A stretch of 55,845 bases of DNA from SZUA-181 sp964601765 (GCA_964601765.1 CAZROR010000003.1:1-55845); one strand, 5' to 3'. Shown: positions 9,201 to 17,823, numbered from the stretch's first letter. Numbers and translations: made by a program. Notes: generated by a model from the letters alone, not told the origin.

Positions 9201-10079
9201 ATGCCGGCACTGTCAGCGAAAACTGCTCGGCAGCGGTTGGGTATTGATAGCAGCGGCAAGAATATGATTCCGGTGCTTCGCGACCCGGAAAAGGCGGACG
9301 GGCGCGCGGTTCTCTATTTTCCAGGCTGCGGCTCCGAGCGCCTGTTTTCCGAGGTGGGTCTGGCGACCGAGGCCATGCTGTTCGGGCTGGGGCTGAACGT
9401 CGTACTGCCACCTGCCTACCTGTGCTGTGGCTATCCGAGTACGGCAAGCGGTGACAGCCGACGCGGTGACAAGATCAGCTACGACAACCGCGTACTGTTT
9501 CACCGCATGAAAAATGCCCTGTCGTATCTGGACTTTGAGGCAGTGATAGTTTCCTGTGGCACCTGTTTTGATCAGCTCGTCAAGTATGAGCTGGAACAGG
9601 TGTTTCCGGAGGCTCCGCTCATCGATATCCATGAGTACCTGATGCAGCGCGGTGTCAGTATTGAGGGGGTTGATGGCGTGCAGTACATGTTTCACGAGCC
9701 GTGCCATACACCGCTGAAGCTGCATGGCTCCGAGGTTGTCATTCATGACCTGCTCGGTGCGAAATCCGTGATGTCTGCCGAGTGCTGCGGGGAGGCCGGC
9801 TCGCTTGCGGTTGCCCATCCGGACATCGCTGGCAAGATCCGCGCACGCAAAGAAGAGGAAATGGCCAAGGCAAAGGCACGGCTCAAAGACAGCGGCCAGC
9901 ACAAAGTCCTGACCTCCTGTCCGGCTTGCCTGCAGGGCCTTTCCCGCCTGGAGGGCGAGACCGGGGTTGCGGCAGACTACATTGTGCTTGAGCTCATCCG
10001 GCACCTGAAAGGCGAGGACTGGCAGGAAATATTCGTTCGCCAGGTGAAAAACGGTGGTGTTGAGCGGGTGTTGATGTAG
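6255..10079 (+). CDS. Large FAD/4Fe-4S/CCG-domain oxidoreductase (DUF3683 type)
   Basis: 1274 residues in one chain. Order: an N-terminal DUF3683-like region ('REIPYNYTSYSDREI'); a FAD_binding_4 (PCMH) domain with 'PRGGGTGLCGGSVPLSG' near residue 200; a GlcD-type C-terminal FAD domain with 'GDGNVHTN' and 'SGEHGIGITKLNYM' near 735-750; two 4Fe-4S motifs, CLRCGKCKPVC near 813 and CTICHKCEAPCP near 876; and two CCG-type cysteine clusters (CCGYPS near 1056, CCGEAGS near 1177), as in GlpC/GlcF/HdrB. This resembles glycolate or D-lactate dehydrogenase FAD and Fe-S subunits fused, delivering electrons from a 2-hydroxy acid to a quinone or heterodisulfide. The substrate is not known. Start ATG 6255 is used; TTG 6276 behind AAGGAG is a possible alternative. 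Confidence 0.88.
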   Translation: MQAQGAGLPTENIREIPYNYTSYSDREIIQRFLGEEAWEDINVLRSQRRTGRSARMLFEILGDVWVATRNPYLRNDLLRDRKRLHAMRRLHEERLGRIEAAAGSNQRARRVAATARTMLDGFYGWFAEEPGRRKRTRQAFARHTHKNNIHFDAFTLTHHATDATDWRQESPFCVLTPDTPEEIPGLVRTAASLGFTVIPRGGGTGLCGGSVPLSGDTVMINVEKLDRIGAVETCRIGRRKVSTITAQAGAVTGRVMEAARPHVFATDPTSLWACTIGGNVATNAGGKHAVIWGTCVDNLLAWKMVTPDGNWLHVERIGHNLGKIPADGEAVFRLVRLQQDGKTPIGEPETLRIPGAIFRRQGLGKDVTRKALGGLPGVQKEGTDGFVTEATFVLHRPFTHTHTVCCEFFGHDLTVATRAMVDIKAYVDAADGVYLEGLEHFDEKYVKAIDYRARSTRRERPRVVLLIDISGDNRRLVAKACSEVCRITSKGNGEGFIATSEADRRRFWDDRGRMAAIARHTRAFKLNEDVVIPLPRLAEYNDFIERLNIENSITNKLAMLDAVSTYLERLLDDIQRGIPTVRDQLTVDSGSYLSGKVRECLQIVSRARSRWRAFLDGMDAPAGRCSAMPDDVAYTPDESLFRVIQRGTLRISYRREVESPLLDILQGHEKVQQTLRALHADVLSSRIVIATHMHAGDGNVHTNIPVNSNDYAMLQQAYAVVAKIMAKADELGGVISGEHGIGITKLNYMPTTFLQEMAEYKKRCDPAAVFNRGKLVPGTDLRFTYTPSFNLLEMEAMILEAADLTELSEVISPCLRCGKCKPVCNTHFPRASMLYSPRNKIQAAGAIIEAFLYESQTGGGISFDQFDGLHDVANHCTICHKCEAPCPVNIDFGLVTERMRALLKDKGHARFNLGSRLSLAFLVMQNPGAVELMRASVIRWGYAGQRLLHGLAKRIGMVREIPAAKRNLDGIAAQAINFVERPMPALSAKTARQRLGIDSSGKNMIPVLRDPEKADGRAVLYFPGCGSERLFSEVGLATEAMLFGLGLNVVLPPAYLCCGYPSTASGDSRRGDKISYDNRVLFHRMKNALSYLDFEAVIVSCGTCFDQLVKYELEQVFPEAPLIDIHEYLMQRGVSIEGVDGVQYMFHEPCHTPLKLHGSEVVIHDLLGAKSVMSAECCGEAGSLAVAHPDIAGKIRARKEEEMAKAKARLKDSGQHKVLTSCPACLQGLSRLEGETGVAADYIVLELIRHLKGEDWQEIFVRQVKNGGVERVLM

Positions 10080-10082
10080 CGA

Positions 10083-10688
10083 ATGGGGTGCCGATATCCA
10101 ATCTTGCTGCTTCTTGTCGTGCTGGCCGGTTGTGCTACCACGCCACCACACAATCTGGATGATGGCTGTGCTATTTTCAGGGAGAAGGATGACTGGTATG
10201 AATACGCGAGAAACTCTTTCAGAAAATGGGGAGTGCCAGTACATGTGCAGCTGGCCATTATCTATCAGGAGTCACGCTTCCGTGCACGTGCCAAGGCACC
10301 CAAGGACACGCTGCTCGGCTTTATTCCGTGGGGGCGCAAGTCCTCCGCCTACGGCTATGCACAGGTCAAGGACACCACCTGGGAGTGGTATATCGACAAG
10401 ACAGGTAACTGGGGTGCGGATCGTGATGACTTCGAGGATGTAACGGATTTCATCGGCTGGTATGGTAATAAGAGTCATCGCCGCCTTGGTATTTCCAAGT
10501 GGGATGCCTATCGACAATACCTAGCTTATCACGAAGGGCATGGCGGTTATGCGCGAAAGACCTACCTGAAAAAACCATGGCTGATCCGGGTGGCGCGCAA
10601 GGTGAAGCGCCGCGCGGAGCGTTACCGGGCGCAGATCGCCCGCTGCCAGGGTGAATTTGAGGGGGGCTGGTCCCTATGGCCATTCTGA
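10083..10688 (+). CDS. Lytic transglycosylase (SLT-like) lipoprotein
   Basis: 201 residues. A signal sequence with lipobox LAGC puts the lipidated cysteine near residue 17. The mature part holds an SLT-like fold with 'QLAIIYQESRF', where the Glu is the expected catalytic acid, then 'SAYGYAQVKDTTW' and 'YLAYHEGHGGY'. Such enzymes cleave peptidoglycan glycan strands from the periplasmic face of the membrane. The start lies 3 bases after the previous stop, so it is probably co-transcribed with the large oxidoreductase, although no functional link is evident. The C-terminus is basic. Confidence 0.85.
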   Translation: MGCRYPILLLLVVLAGCATTPPHNLDDGCAIFREKDDWYEYARNSFRKWGVPVHVQLAIIYQESRFRARAKAPKDTLLGFIPWGRKSSAYGYAQVKDTTWEWYIDKTGNWGADRDDFEDVTDFIGWYGNKSHRRLGISKWDAYRQYLAYHEGHGGYARKTYLKKPWLIRVARKVKRRAERYRAQIARCQGEFEGGWSLWPF

Positions 10689-10717
10689 ATGGACCCCTGC
10701 TGCCCATCAGGCCTGGA

Positions 10718-11524
10718 TTACTTTGGGAGCGTTGCCAGCCACTGTCTCCAGGCCCCTATGTATGCTTGTTCGGAGAAGCTGTCGAAGCCGTTATGGCCGC
10801 CGGGCAGGCTGACGAATGTCTTCGGCTCCGCCGCGGCTGAAAACACCTCTTTCGCCATGCCAGCAGGCACAATTTCGTCCTCGCCAGCGCTAATCACCAG
10901 CAGTGGAAGCCGGATGCGTCGTATGCTGTCCAGCGTATCCAGCCTGGTGCGCATCAGAAAGTTGACCGGCAGCCAGGGATAGAGCTCCCGTGCCATATCC
11001 GGCGCGTTGGTGAAAGGTGTTTCCAGTACTAGCCCTGCCGCATCCACTTCGCTGGCCAGATGGGCTGCCACCGCACAACCCAGGCTTCTGCCCATGATGA
11101 TAAGGCCCCTGGCAGGCATGCCCAGTTCGCGCGTCAGGTATTGCCAGCTTGTGCGGGCATCCTCGTACAGGCCATGTTCATCGGGCTTTCCCGCACTCAT
11201 GCCATAGCCGCGATAATCCACGGCAAGTACGGCAAGGCCCATCTTGTGCCATCGCGCGTACAGGTGCAGGCGGTGACTGATATTCCCCGCATTACCGTGG
11301 AAATGCAGCACGGCATACCTGGGTGTGGCATGTGGGATATACCAGCCATGCAGTACAATGCCATCACGGGTTACCGGATGAACTGTCATGTAGTCCAGGC
11401 CGAGCGATGAAGGGGTATGCAGCACCTCTCGTTCAGGGAAGTAGATATAGCGGTTCTCAAAAATCAATATCCACCCACTGATACCGGCCAGTACACTGAT
11501 CAGGATGATAAATACTTTGTACAC
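10718..11524 (-). CDS. Membrane-anchored alpha/beta hydrolase (BEM46-like)
   Basis: 268 residues. One N-terminal hydrophobic helix (about 3-22) would anchor it in the inner membrane. It is followed by 'LHFHGNAGNISHR' (oxyanion loop), 'DYRGYGMSAG', the nucleophile elbow 'GRSLGCAVA' with Ser, an acid in 'SAGEDEIVP' and a His in 'LPGGHNGF'. This is a full serine-hydrolase triad, and the order matches the BEM46/YfhR/ABHD13 group. The substrate is unknown. It lies downstream of rlmN on the same strand, 41 bases away. Confidence 0.88.
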   Translation of the reverse strand: MYKVFIILISVLAGISGWILIFENRYIYFPEREVLHTPSSLGLDYMTVHPVTRDGIVLHGWYIPHATPRYAVLHFHGNAGNISHRLHLYARWHKMGLAVLAVDYRGYGMSAGKPDEHGLYEDARTSWQYLTRELGMPARGLIIMGRSLGCAVAAHLASEVDAAGLVLETPFTNAPDMARELYPWLPVNFLMRTRLDTLDSIRRIRLPLLVISAGEDEIVPAGMAKEVFSAAAEPKTFVSLPGGHNGFDSFSEQAYIGAWRQWLATLPK

Positions 11525-11565
11525 ATCCTAGCCCGGATTTTCCACGAGCCCGGGCATTTGAAACG

Positions 11566-12591
11566 TCAGTTGCATCGCCTGATGGTCGTGTCCTGTATTG
11601 CTCTGAGCTGGCCGCAGGCTGCCGAGATTTCCCGGCCGCGGCTTTCGCGCACGACTGCGACAAAGCCGGCATCCGAAAGAATCGAGCGAAAGCGCGTGAC
11701 ATCCTCATCAGCCGGGGTCCGAAAGGAGCTATCCGAGGAGGCATTAAAAGGCAACAGGTTGATCGTGCAGTCCATTTCCCTGAGCAGCGTACAGAGGCGG
11801 TGTGCATCCTGGGTGGTGTCGTTGATCCCGGCGAGCAGCACATATTCGATCAGCACCCGCTTGCGGCCATAGGCGGCGATGTAATCGCGCACGGCCTTCA
11901 GGAGCACGGCGATGGGATAACGCCGGTTGACCGGCATGATACGGTTGCGCACCTCGTCGGTTGTTGCGTTCAGTGACACCGCCAGGCTGCACGGAAGACG
12001 CTCCCGGATCAGTCGGTAGATCGCCGGTACCAGGCCGGATGTGGACAGGGTAATGCGGCGTGGCGAGAAGGCCATGCCAAGCGGGTCGGCGGCGATGCGC
12101 ACGAACTGGGCAACGGCATCAAAGTTGTGCAGCGGCTCTCCCATGCCCATCAGTACGAGGTTGCGGATTTTTCCCTCCGATCGGGACTGTGCGAACTGTA
12201 CCTCGGCCACCATTTCGGCCGTGCTCAGATGGCGTGTGAGCCCACCTGTCGCGGTCAGGCAGAATTCACACCCCATGGCACACCCCACCTGCGTGGAAAC
12301 GCATTGTGTCAGGCGGCCTTTGGCCGGAATGAGGACAGTCTCAATGCTGGCCCCGTCGGTCAGACGAAGCAGCAGCTTGCGTGTGCCGTCACGTGCCTTT
12401 TGCTCGGTGACCATCTCGATATTCAGTGGTCGATGATATCGGCGCAGGGCATCGCGCAGGCTGCGCGGGATGCCCGGAATTTTGTCTATGTCCTGCACAC
12501 CGTGGCGGAAGAAGGCGGCGAGCAGGGTTTCGGCGTGTACAGGCTTGGCGTCGGCCGCGGCGCACAAGGCCAGCAGCTCTTTCCTGTCCAT
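11566..12591 (-). CDS. rlmN: Dual-specificity 23S rRNA/tRNA adenine-C2 methyltransferase RlmN
   Basis: About 341 residues from the MDRKELLAL start at 12591; the frame is open further upstream but that part crosses a terminator hairpin and is unlikely to be coding. It is a radical SAM enzyme that methylates A2503 of 23S rRNA and A37 of some tRNAs. Visible motifs are the cluster-binding 'CAMGCEFC' (CxxxCxxC), 'LVLMGMGEPLHNFD', 'SLNATTDEVR' and the C-terminal methyl-accepting cysteine in 'ISAACGQL'. No strong ribosome site precedes the start. It lies 94 bases after the ferredoxin gene and is separated from it by a strong hairpin. Confidence 0.94.
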   Translation of the reverse strand: MDRKELLALCAAADAKPVHAETLLAAFFRHGVQDIDKIPGIPRSLRDALRRYHRPLNIEMVTEQKARDGTRKLLLRLTDGASIETVLIPAKGRLTQCVSTQVGCAMGCEFCLTATGGLTRHLSTAEMVAEVQFAQSRSEGKIRNLVLMGMGEPLHNFDAVAQFVRIAADPLGMAFSPRRITLSTSGLVPAIYRLIRERLPCSLAVSLNATTDEVRNRIMPVNRRYPIAVLLKAVRDYIAAYGRKRVLIEYVLLAGINDTTQDAHRLCTLLREMDCTINLLPFNASSDSSFRTPADEDVTRFRSILSDAGFVAVVRESRGREISAACGQLRAIQDTTIRRCN

Positions 12592-12632
12592 ACCGGTGAT
12601 GGGTGTATGCGTGTGTGTCACAGGCGAAAAAC

Positions 12633-12664
12633 AAAAAAGCGCGCGGATATCCACGCGCTTTTTT
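12633..12664. terminator. Strong bidirectional terminator hairpin
   Basis: An 11-bp perfect stem, AAAAAAGCGCG paired with CGCGCTTTTTT, closes a 10-base loop. The A-run and T-run make it work in either direction. On the minus strand it ends the ferredoxin transcript before rlmN. This also argues against a longer RlmN N-terminus. Confidence 0.85.
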
Positions 12665-12685
12665 CGAATTGAGGCAGGCGCTTGG

Positions 12686-13030
12686 CTACAGGCCCCACTT
12701 GGCCTTGTTTTGCGCGACTTCTTCAGCTGATGGCGGCTCGTGTTCTTCTGCCTCGGCCAGGTTGAATGTATCGCGATCCGTATCGGCTTTCTCATTCAGG
12801 GCAATATCATCGCTGAATGCCTCTGGCACATCTTCCTCGGGATAGATGGCCTCCCACGGGCATTCCGGCTCGCAAACGGCGCAATCAATGCACTCCTCCG
12901 GGGAGATGTACAGCTGGTTTGGGTATTCATCGGAAATTTCCTTAGGCTGATAGAAGCAATCAACAGGGCACACGGCAACACAAGCTGTGTCCACGCAGTC
13001 CCGGCATAAACGGGTGACGACAAAAGCCAT
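12686..13030 (-). CDS. 7Fe/8Fe-type ferredoxin (FdxA/FdI-like)
   Basis: 114 residues. It opens MAFVVT, as in Azotobacter ferredoxin I, with cysteines at C9, C12, C17, C21 and C25 ('CVAVCPVDC'). The second motif 'CIDCAVCEPECP' follows. Two iron-sulfur clusters ([3Fe-4S]/[4Fe-4S] or 2[4Fe-4S]) are expected. Compared with FdI, a few residues are inserted between the motifs ('QPKEISDEYPNQL'). The C-terminal third is acidic and Glu-rich. It acts as a soluble cytoplasmic electron carrier; its partner cannot be told from the neighbours. It is followed by a strong terminator, so it is probably transcribed alone. Confidence 0.92.
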   Translation of the reverse strand: MAFVVTRLCRDCVDTACVAVCPVDCFYQPKEISDEYPNQLYISPEECIDCAVCEPECPWEAIYPEEDVPEAFSDDIALNEKADTDRDTFNLAEAEEHEPPSAEEVAQNKAKWGL

Positions 13031-13189
13031 AATAACCTCTCTCTCTGCTTAAGTTAGATTGATGCGACAGGATAGCATATTTTCCGGTCAGCAGGCCACC
13101 CTGATGTTGCCTGCCAGCACAAGTGCTGCGAAACGGGAGGCGGATGCCTTCCGGCTGCATGCGAGAGGGCATGATGCTATGCTGCCGGC

Positions 13190-16100
13190 ATGCACTTTTC
13201 TCCGTTCGCGCATCTGCATGTACACAGCGATTTTTCGCTGCTGGCGAGTGCCATGTCGGTTGATGCCATGCTGGATGGCGTGGCTGATATGCGCCAGCCT
13301 GCTGTCGCTTTGACCGATCACGGTAATCTGTTTGGTGCTGTTCAGTTTTACAGCGGAGCGATCAAGCGAGGCATCAAGCCGGTGATGGGGTGCGAGGTCT
13401 ACCTGTGTGACGATCACCGTCAGCGTCAGGCACAAGGAGCACGGCAGCCGCGTTATCCGCAGTTGCTGCTTTTGGCAAGAACAAATGCGGGTTGGCACAA
13501 TCTCATGCGACTTGTCTCCGTCTCCTATCTGGAAGGCTTCTACTACAAGCCGCGCGTAGACAAGGAACTGCTTCGTCAGTTTGGGGATGGTCTGATCGCG
13601 CTGTCTTCCGGGTGGCACGGTGAAATCGAAGGGCTGCTGCTTCATGATCAGTGGCAGGAAGCCAAGGTGGCGGCACATGAATATGCGGAAATATTTCCGA
13701 ACCACAGCTTCTTTATCGAGATTCAGCGCCACGGCGCCACTGGTCAGGAAGCACTGAACCAAAAACTAGTTGAACTGGCACATGAAACCGATATTCCGCT
13801 GGTGGCCACAAACAATGTGCATTTTCTCGCACGGGAAGATTTTCATGCCTTTGAGGCCATGCGCGCCTTGCAACAGAACAAGACCCTAAACGATGATATC
13901 AGTGGCCACTATACACCGGAATGCTATTTGAAGTCGCATGCAGAAATGGCAGAGCTTTTTGCTGATCTGCCAGAGGCGATGGAAAACAGCATGCATATTG
14001 CCAGCCGCTGCAATGTGGAACTGGAGTTCGGCAATTACCAGTTACCCGATTTTGCACCGCCTGATGGGCTCAGCCTTGAGAAGCATATCCGCCACCAGGC
14101 GCTGGATGGCCTTAAAAGGCGCTGGCCTGAGATTAGTGCCGGCTGGTCCACAGCAGATATCGGAGAATATGAAAGTCGACTGTCATATGAGTTGGATGTT
14201 ATCGGTGAAATGGGCTTCCCCGGCTATTTTCTGATCGTAGCCGACTTTATCGGCTGGGCCAAGGCACAGGATATCCCCGTTGGTCCGGGCCGGGGATCGG
14301 GGGCGGGCTCGCTTGTTGCCTACTGTCTCGGTATCACGGATCTGGACCCGATTCGCTATGGACTGCTTTTCGAGCGCTTCCTGAACCCGGAGCGTGTTTC
14401 CCTACCGGACTTCGATGTGGACTTCTGCATGAGCCGCAGGGACGAGGTGATTCACTATGTGTCCGAGAAGTATGGTACCGATCATGTGGCCCAGATCATC
14501 ACCTATGGCTCAATGAAAGCCAAGGCGGTGGTGCGGGATGTAGGCCGCGTGCTGGGCATGCCGTATGGCAAGGTCGATGAGATTGCCAAGCTGATTCCAA
14601 ACGATCTGAACATCACCCTGGATCGGGCACTGACTGAGGAACCCAGGCTGCCAAAGCTCGCACAGGACGACGACGAGGTGGCCCGCCTATTTGATATTGC
14701 CCGTCGCCTGGAGGGGTTGCACCGCCATGCGGGGAAACATGCGGCCGGGGTTGTCATCGGACGGCAGCCGCTGGAGGAGGTTGCGCCACTTTACAGGGAT
14801 CCGCGGGAAGGTGGCACCGTGGTGCAGTGGGACATGAAGAGTGCCGAGAAAATGGGGCTCATCAAGTTTGATTTCCTGGGGCTGAAAACACTGACCGTAC
14901 TGCACATGGCATGTGAGCTTGTGCTTCGGCAGGAAGGGGAAGCGGCGAAGAAGTTTCGGCTGGATACCATCCCGCTTGATGATGAGGCTACATTTGACCT
15001 GCTCAGACGTGGTGCCACCAGTGCTGTGTTTCAGCTTGAGTCCTCGGGTATGCGGGAGCTGCTCGTGCGCATGAAGCCGGACTGCTTCGAGGACATCATT
15101 GCACTTGTAGCGCTGTTTCGTCCCGGCCCTCTGCAATCCGGCATGGTGGACGACTTCATCGAGCGCAAGCATGGCCGTGAACCGGTCGTCTATCCATTGC
15201 CTCAGCTTGAACCGATTCTCTCCGAAACCTACGGCGTGATTCTCTATCAGGAACAGGTCATGAAAATCGCACAGGTACTGGGAGGCTATTCGCTGGGACA
15301 AGCGGATTTGCTGCGGCGTGCCATGGGGAAAAAGAATCCCGAAGAGATGGCCAAACAGCGCCAGATATTTATGAAGGGCGCAGCCAAGCAGAAGATTCCC
15401 GAGGACAAGGCCAGGCACATCTTTGATTTAATGGAGCATTTCGCCGGCTATGGATTCAACAAGTCGCATTCGGCAGCCTATGCGCTGATTGCTTACCAGA
15501 CCGCCTACCTGAAGGCGCACTTTCCGCAGGCATTTATGGCAGCCACGCTTTCATGTGATATGGGCAACAGCGACAAGGTCGCCAGTCTGGTGGCCGACTG
15601 TCGTGCCATGCAGATCGACATTCTGCCGCCGGATGTGAATGCCTCGGACTGGGTGTTTATGCCGGAAAGGGAGGGCATTCGCTTCGGACTGGGTGCGGTG
15701 AAGGGCGTTGGCCAGGCTGCCGTATCCGCCCTTGTTGAGGCCCGGCATGCGGATGGTGCCTTTGCCTCCCTGCCGGATATGCTGTTGCGTCTGCCTGGCC
15801 GGAATATGAACAAGCGAATGGTTGAGGCCCTGATCAAGGCCGGAGCAGTGGATGCACTGGTGCCGCATCGTCATGCTGCGCTGGCCGGGCTTGCAACCAT
15901 GATGGAGCATGCTGCCCGCAGACAGCGGGAACAGGCCAGCGGCCAATCCGCGTTATTTGAGGTGAGCGAGCCTGCGGCGCATGATGGCAGTTATCCCGAG
16001 GTGACCACCTGGGGAGCAGGGGAGTGTCTGCAGCACGAGCGAGAAGTGCTGGGCTTTTATCTCACCGGGCATCCGCTGGAGGAATATCTGGATATCATCC

Positions 16101-16711
16101 AGGGCCTCGCGGATGTAACGCTTGCGGATATTGCCGGGCTTGCTGACGGCACGTATGTTGTTCTGCCTGTCGGCATTAGTCAGGTGCGTGTCCGACACAG
16201 CCCGAGGGGCGCCATGGCTGTGGTGCAGGTGGAAGACCTGCATGCCGGCGCCGTCATGCTGTGCTACAACGCGCTTTATACCAAGGTGGCGGATATTCTG
16301 GTTACAGACAGGGCCATGCTCGTTTATGCCCGTGTGGATAAGTCCCGTGAAGAGCCACGCCTGATGGCCAAGGCCATAGCCCTGCTGGATGATATATTGC
16401 CCGAGCTCGTCTCCAGAATCGAGGTCCATGCCAGCGCACTGGCATGGGATGAACGGGCTGTTGCCCTGTGCAGGGAACTGGTACGGGAATTTCCGGGGAG
16501 TTCCGAGCTCACATTCCAGGTGCGTCTTCCGGATGGCAGTACGGCATGTCTTTCCACTTCGCTGACCCTGCACTGGAATGCGCAGGTTCGGCACCAGCTT
16601 GAGTCCTGTTTTGGTGCTGGTGTTTTGCGCCTGCACTGCAGGCGTTGGCAACCGGATGTGCAAAACGGCAGCATGCGTGGCCGGGAAGAAAGGAGGCTGC
16701 ATGTCGCGTAG
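13190..16711 (+). CDS. dnaE: DNA polymerase III alpha subunit
   Basis: 1173 residues, close to the usual 1160-1180. It is the replicative polymerase of the chromosome. Domains in order: PHP ('AHLHVHSDFSLL' at residues 7-18, 'LTDHGNLFGA'), the C-family polymerase palm with 'GPGRGSGAGSLVAY' near residue 365 and the catalytic pair in 'LPDFDVDF' near 405, then fingers ('HRHAGKHAAGVV'), a helix-hairpin-helix region ('FGLGAVKGVG') and an OB-fold ('VVLPVGISQVRVR'). The short C-terminal tail ends inside accA: the last 11 bases overlap the accA start, which is coupled behind an AGGAGG site. Confidence 0.97.
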   Translation: MHFSPFAHLHVHSDFSLLASAMSVDAMLDGVADMRQPAVALTDHGNLFGAVQFYSGAIKRGIKPVMGCEVYLCDDHRQRQAQGARQPRYPQLLLLARTNAGWHNLMRLVSVSYLEGFYYKPRVDKELLRQFGDGLIALSSGWHGEIEGLLLHDQWQEAKVAAHEYAEIFPNHSFFIEIQRHGATGQEALNQKLVELAHETDIPLVATNNVHFLAREDFHAFEAMRALQQNKTLNDDISGHYTPECYLKSHAEMAELFADLPEAMENSMHIASRCNVELEFGNYQLPDFAPPDGLSLEKHIRHQALDGLKRRWPEISAGWSTADIGEYESRLSYELDVIGEMGFPGYFLIVADFIGWAKAQDIPVGPGRGSGAGSLVAYCLGITDLDPIRYGLLFERFLNPERVSLPDFDVDFCMSRRDEVIHYVSEKYGTDHVAQIITYGSMKAKAVVRDVGRVLGMPYGKVDEIAKLIPNDLNITLDRALTEEPRLPKLAQDDDEVARLFDIARRLEGLHRHAGKHAAGVVIGRQPLEEVAPLYRDPREGGTVVQWDMKSAEKMGLIKFDFLGLKTLTVLHMACELVLRQEGEAAKKFRLDTIPLDDEATFDLLRRGATSAVFQLESSGMRELLVRMKPDCFEDIIALVALFRPGPLQSGMVDDFIERKHGREPVVYPLPQLEPILSETYGVILYQEQVMKIAQVLGGYSLGQADLLRRAMGKKNPEEMAKQRQIFMKGAAKQKIPEDKARHIFDLMEHFAGYGFNKSHSAAYALIAYQTAYLKAHFPQAFMAATLSCDMGNSDKVASLVADCRAMQIDILPPDVNASDWVFMPEREGIRFGLGAVKGVGQAAVSALVEARHADGAFASLPDMLLRLPGRNMNKRMVEALIKAGAVDALVPHRHAALAGLATMMEHAARRQREQASGQSALFEVSEPAAHDGSYPEVTTWGAGECLQHEREVLGFYLTGHPLEEYLDIIQGLADVTLADIAGLADGTYVVLPVGISQVRVRHSPRGAMAVVQVEDLHAGAVMLCYNALYTKVADILVTDRAMLVYARVDKSREEPRLMAKAIALLDDILPELVSRIEVHASALAWDERAVALCRELVREFPGSSELTFQVRLPDGSTACLSTSLTLHWNAQVRHQLESCFGAGVLRLHCRRWQPDVQNGSMRGREERRLHVA

Positions 16712-17660
16712 CTATCTCGAGTTTGAGCGTCCCATCGCTGAGCTGACGGCAAAAATCGAAGAACTGTCCCAGATGGGCGCGGATGCCAAGATGAATATCG
16801 CCGAAGAAGTCCAGCGTTTGCAGGACAAGCGTGACAAGCTGATTCAGCAGATTTATGCAAAGGTGACGCCGTGGCAGGTATCGCAACTGGCACGTCATCC
16901 TGACCGTCCCTACTTTCTGGATTATGTTCCCCTGATTTTCGATGACTTTCAGGAGTTACACGGTGACCGTGCATTTGCTGATGACGCCGCCATTGTCGGT
17001 GGCCTTGCCCGCTTTCGAGAGTGCACGGTGATGCTCGTGGGGCATCAGAAGGGGCGTGACACCAAGGAGAAAATACGCCGCAATTTCGGTATGCCCAGGC
17101 CTGAGGGCTACCGGAAGGCGCTGCGCCTGTTTCATCTTGCCGAACGGTTTGATATTCCCGTGTTCACCTTTATCGATACTGCCGGCGCCTGGCCGGGTGT
17201 GGATGCGGAAGAGCGGGGACAAAGTGAGGCCATTGCCAGGAACCTGATGGAGCTGTCCGGGCTCCGTGTCCCCGTGGTTTGTACCGTGATTGGCGAGGGA
17301 GGCTCCGGGGGCGCACTTGCCATTGGCGTTGGTGACCGCATGTTCATGCAGGAATTTACGACATATTCGGTCATTTCTCCGGAGGGATGTGCAGCTATCC
17401 TCTGGCGTGATCGCAAATATGCAGAGCAGGCTGCCGGCGCCCTGAAGCTTACTGCCAAGGATTTGCTGAAGCTGGGGCTTATCGATGGTCTGATCCCCGA
17501 ACCCGTAGGGGGTGCCCATCGGGATTTGGAGAAGGCAGCGGAAATGATTGCGGATACACTGGACAAGGCGCTGGGCGAGCTGCTGGGGCTGGCCCGTAAC
17601 GAGCTGCTGGAAAAGCGTCAGCACAGGCTGCGTCGGATCGGCACGGTTGCTGAAGGCTGA
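16701..17660 (+). CDS. accA: Acetyl-CoA carboxylase carboxyltransferase subunit alpha
   Basis: 319 residues, matching the E. coli protein's length. The start ATG 16701 lies 4 bases after AGGAGG (16691-16696), inside the end of dnaE. With AccD it moves the carboxyl group from carboxybiotin to acetyl-CoA, making malonyl-CoA for fatty acid synthesis. Visible are the N-terminal 'YLEFERPIAEL', the coiled start, 'DRPYFLDYVPLIFDDFQELHGDR' region near 70-95 and 'FIDTAGAWPGVDAEERGQSEAIA' near 160-182, with a Gly-rich oxyanion loop 'GEGGSGGALAIGVGD'. The dnaE-accA order is the same as in E. coli. Confidence 0.97.
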   Translation: MSRSYLEFERPIAELTAKIEELSQMGADAKMNIAEEVQRLQDKRDKLIQQIYAKVTPWQVSQLARHPDRPYFLDYVPLIFDDFQELHGDRAFADDAAIVGGLARFRECTVMLVGHQKGRDTKEKIRRNFGMPRPEGYRKALRLFHLAERFDIPVFTFIDTAGAWPGVDAEERGQSEAIARNLMELSGLRVPVVCTVIGEGGSGGALAIGVGDRMFMQEFTTYSVISPEGCAAILWRDRKYAEQAAGALKLTAKDLLKLGLIDGLIPEPVGGAHRDLEKAAEMIADTLDKALGELLGLARNELLEKRQHRLRRIGTVAEG

Positions 17661-17724
17661 TGCCTTTCGCCCGGCTTGTGTGCCGGCGGACGGGCACTTA
17701 TGCTTCGCCGCCCTTTTTGGGTAC

Positions 17725-17817
17725 GGAGAGGTACCGAAGCGGTCATAACGGCACCGACTCGAAATCGGTTGAGCGGGTAATACTGCTACGTGGGTTCGAA
17801 TCCCACCCTCTCCGCCA
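17725..17817 (+). tRNA. tRNA-Ser (anticodon CGA)
   Basis: 93 bases including an encoded CCA. The acceptor stem is GGAGAGG/CCTCTCC, the anticodon loop CTCGAAA gives CGA, and a long class II variable arm (GAGCGGGTAATACTGCT) is present. The T-arm is GTGGG-TTCGAAT-CCCAC. Its last 18 bases and the following 6 recur 164 bases downstream (see the direct repeat entries). Confidence 0.96.
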
Positions 17818-17823
17818 GGTTTT
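17800..17823 (+). repeat. Direct repeat copy 1 (tRNA-Ser 3' end)
   Basis: A 24-base sequence covering the 3' half of the T-stem, the acceptor strand and CCA of tRNA-Ser(CGA) plus AGGTTTT-type sequence beyond it. It is repeated exactly at 17964-17987. The arrangement resembles attachment sites at tRNA 3' ends, or the rtT repeats after tyrT in E. coli. Confidence 0.85.

Noticed and set aside
9213..10244. 343-residue frame antisense to the large oxidoreductase
   Set aside because: A codon-bias shadow; no motifs, and it also overlaps the transglycosylase gene.
11531..11555. GCCCGG/CCGGGC hairpin after rlmN as a terminator
   Set aside because: Short stem, long loop and no T-run on either strand.
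12592..12795. N-terminal extension of RlmN
   Set aside because: It would read through the strong terminator hairpin 12633-12664 and into the ferredoxin gene; the family's own start is at 12591.
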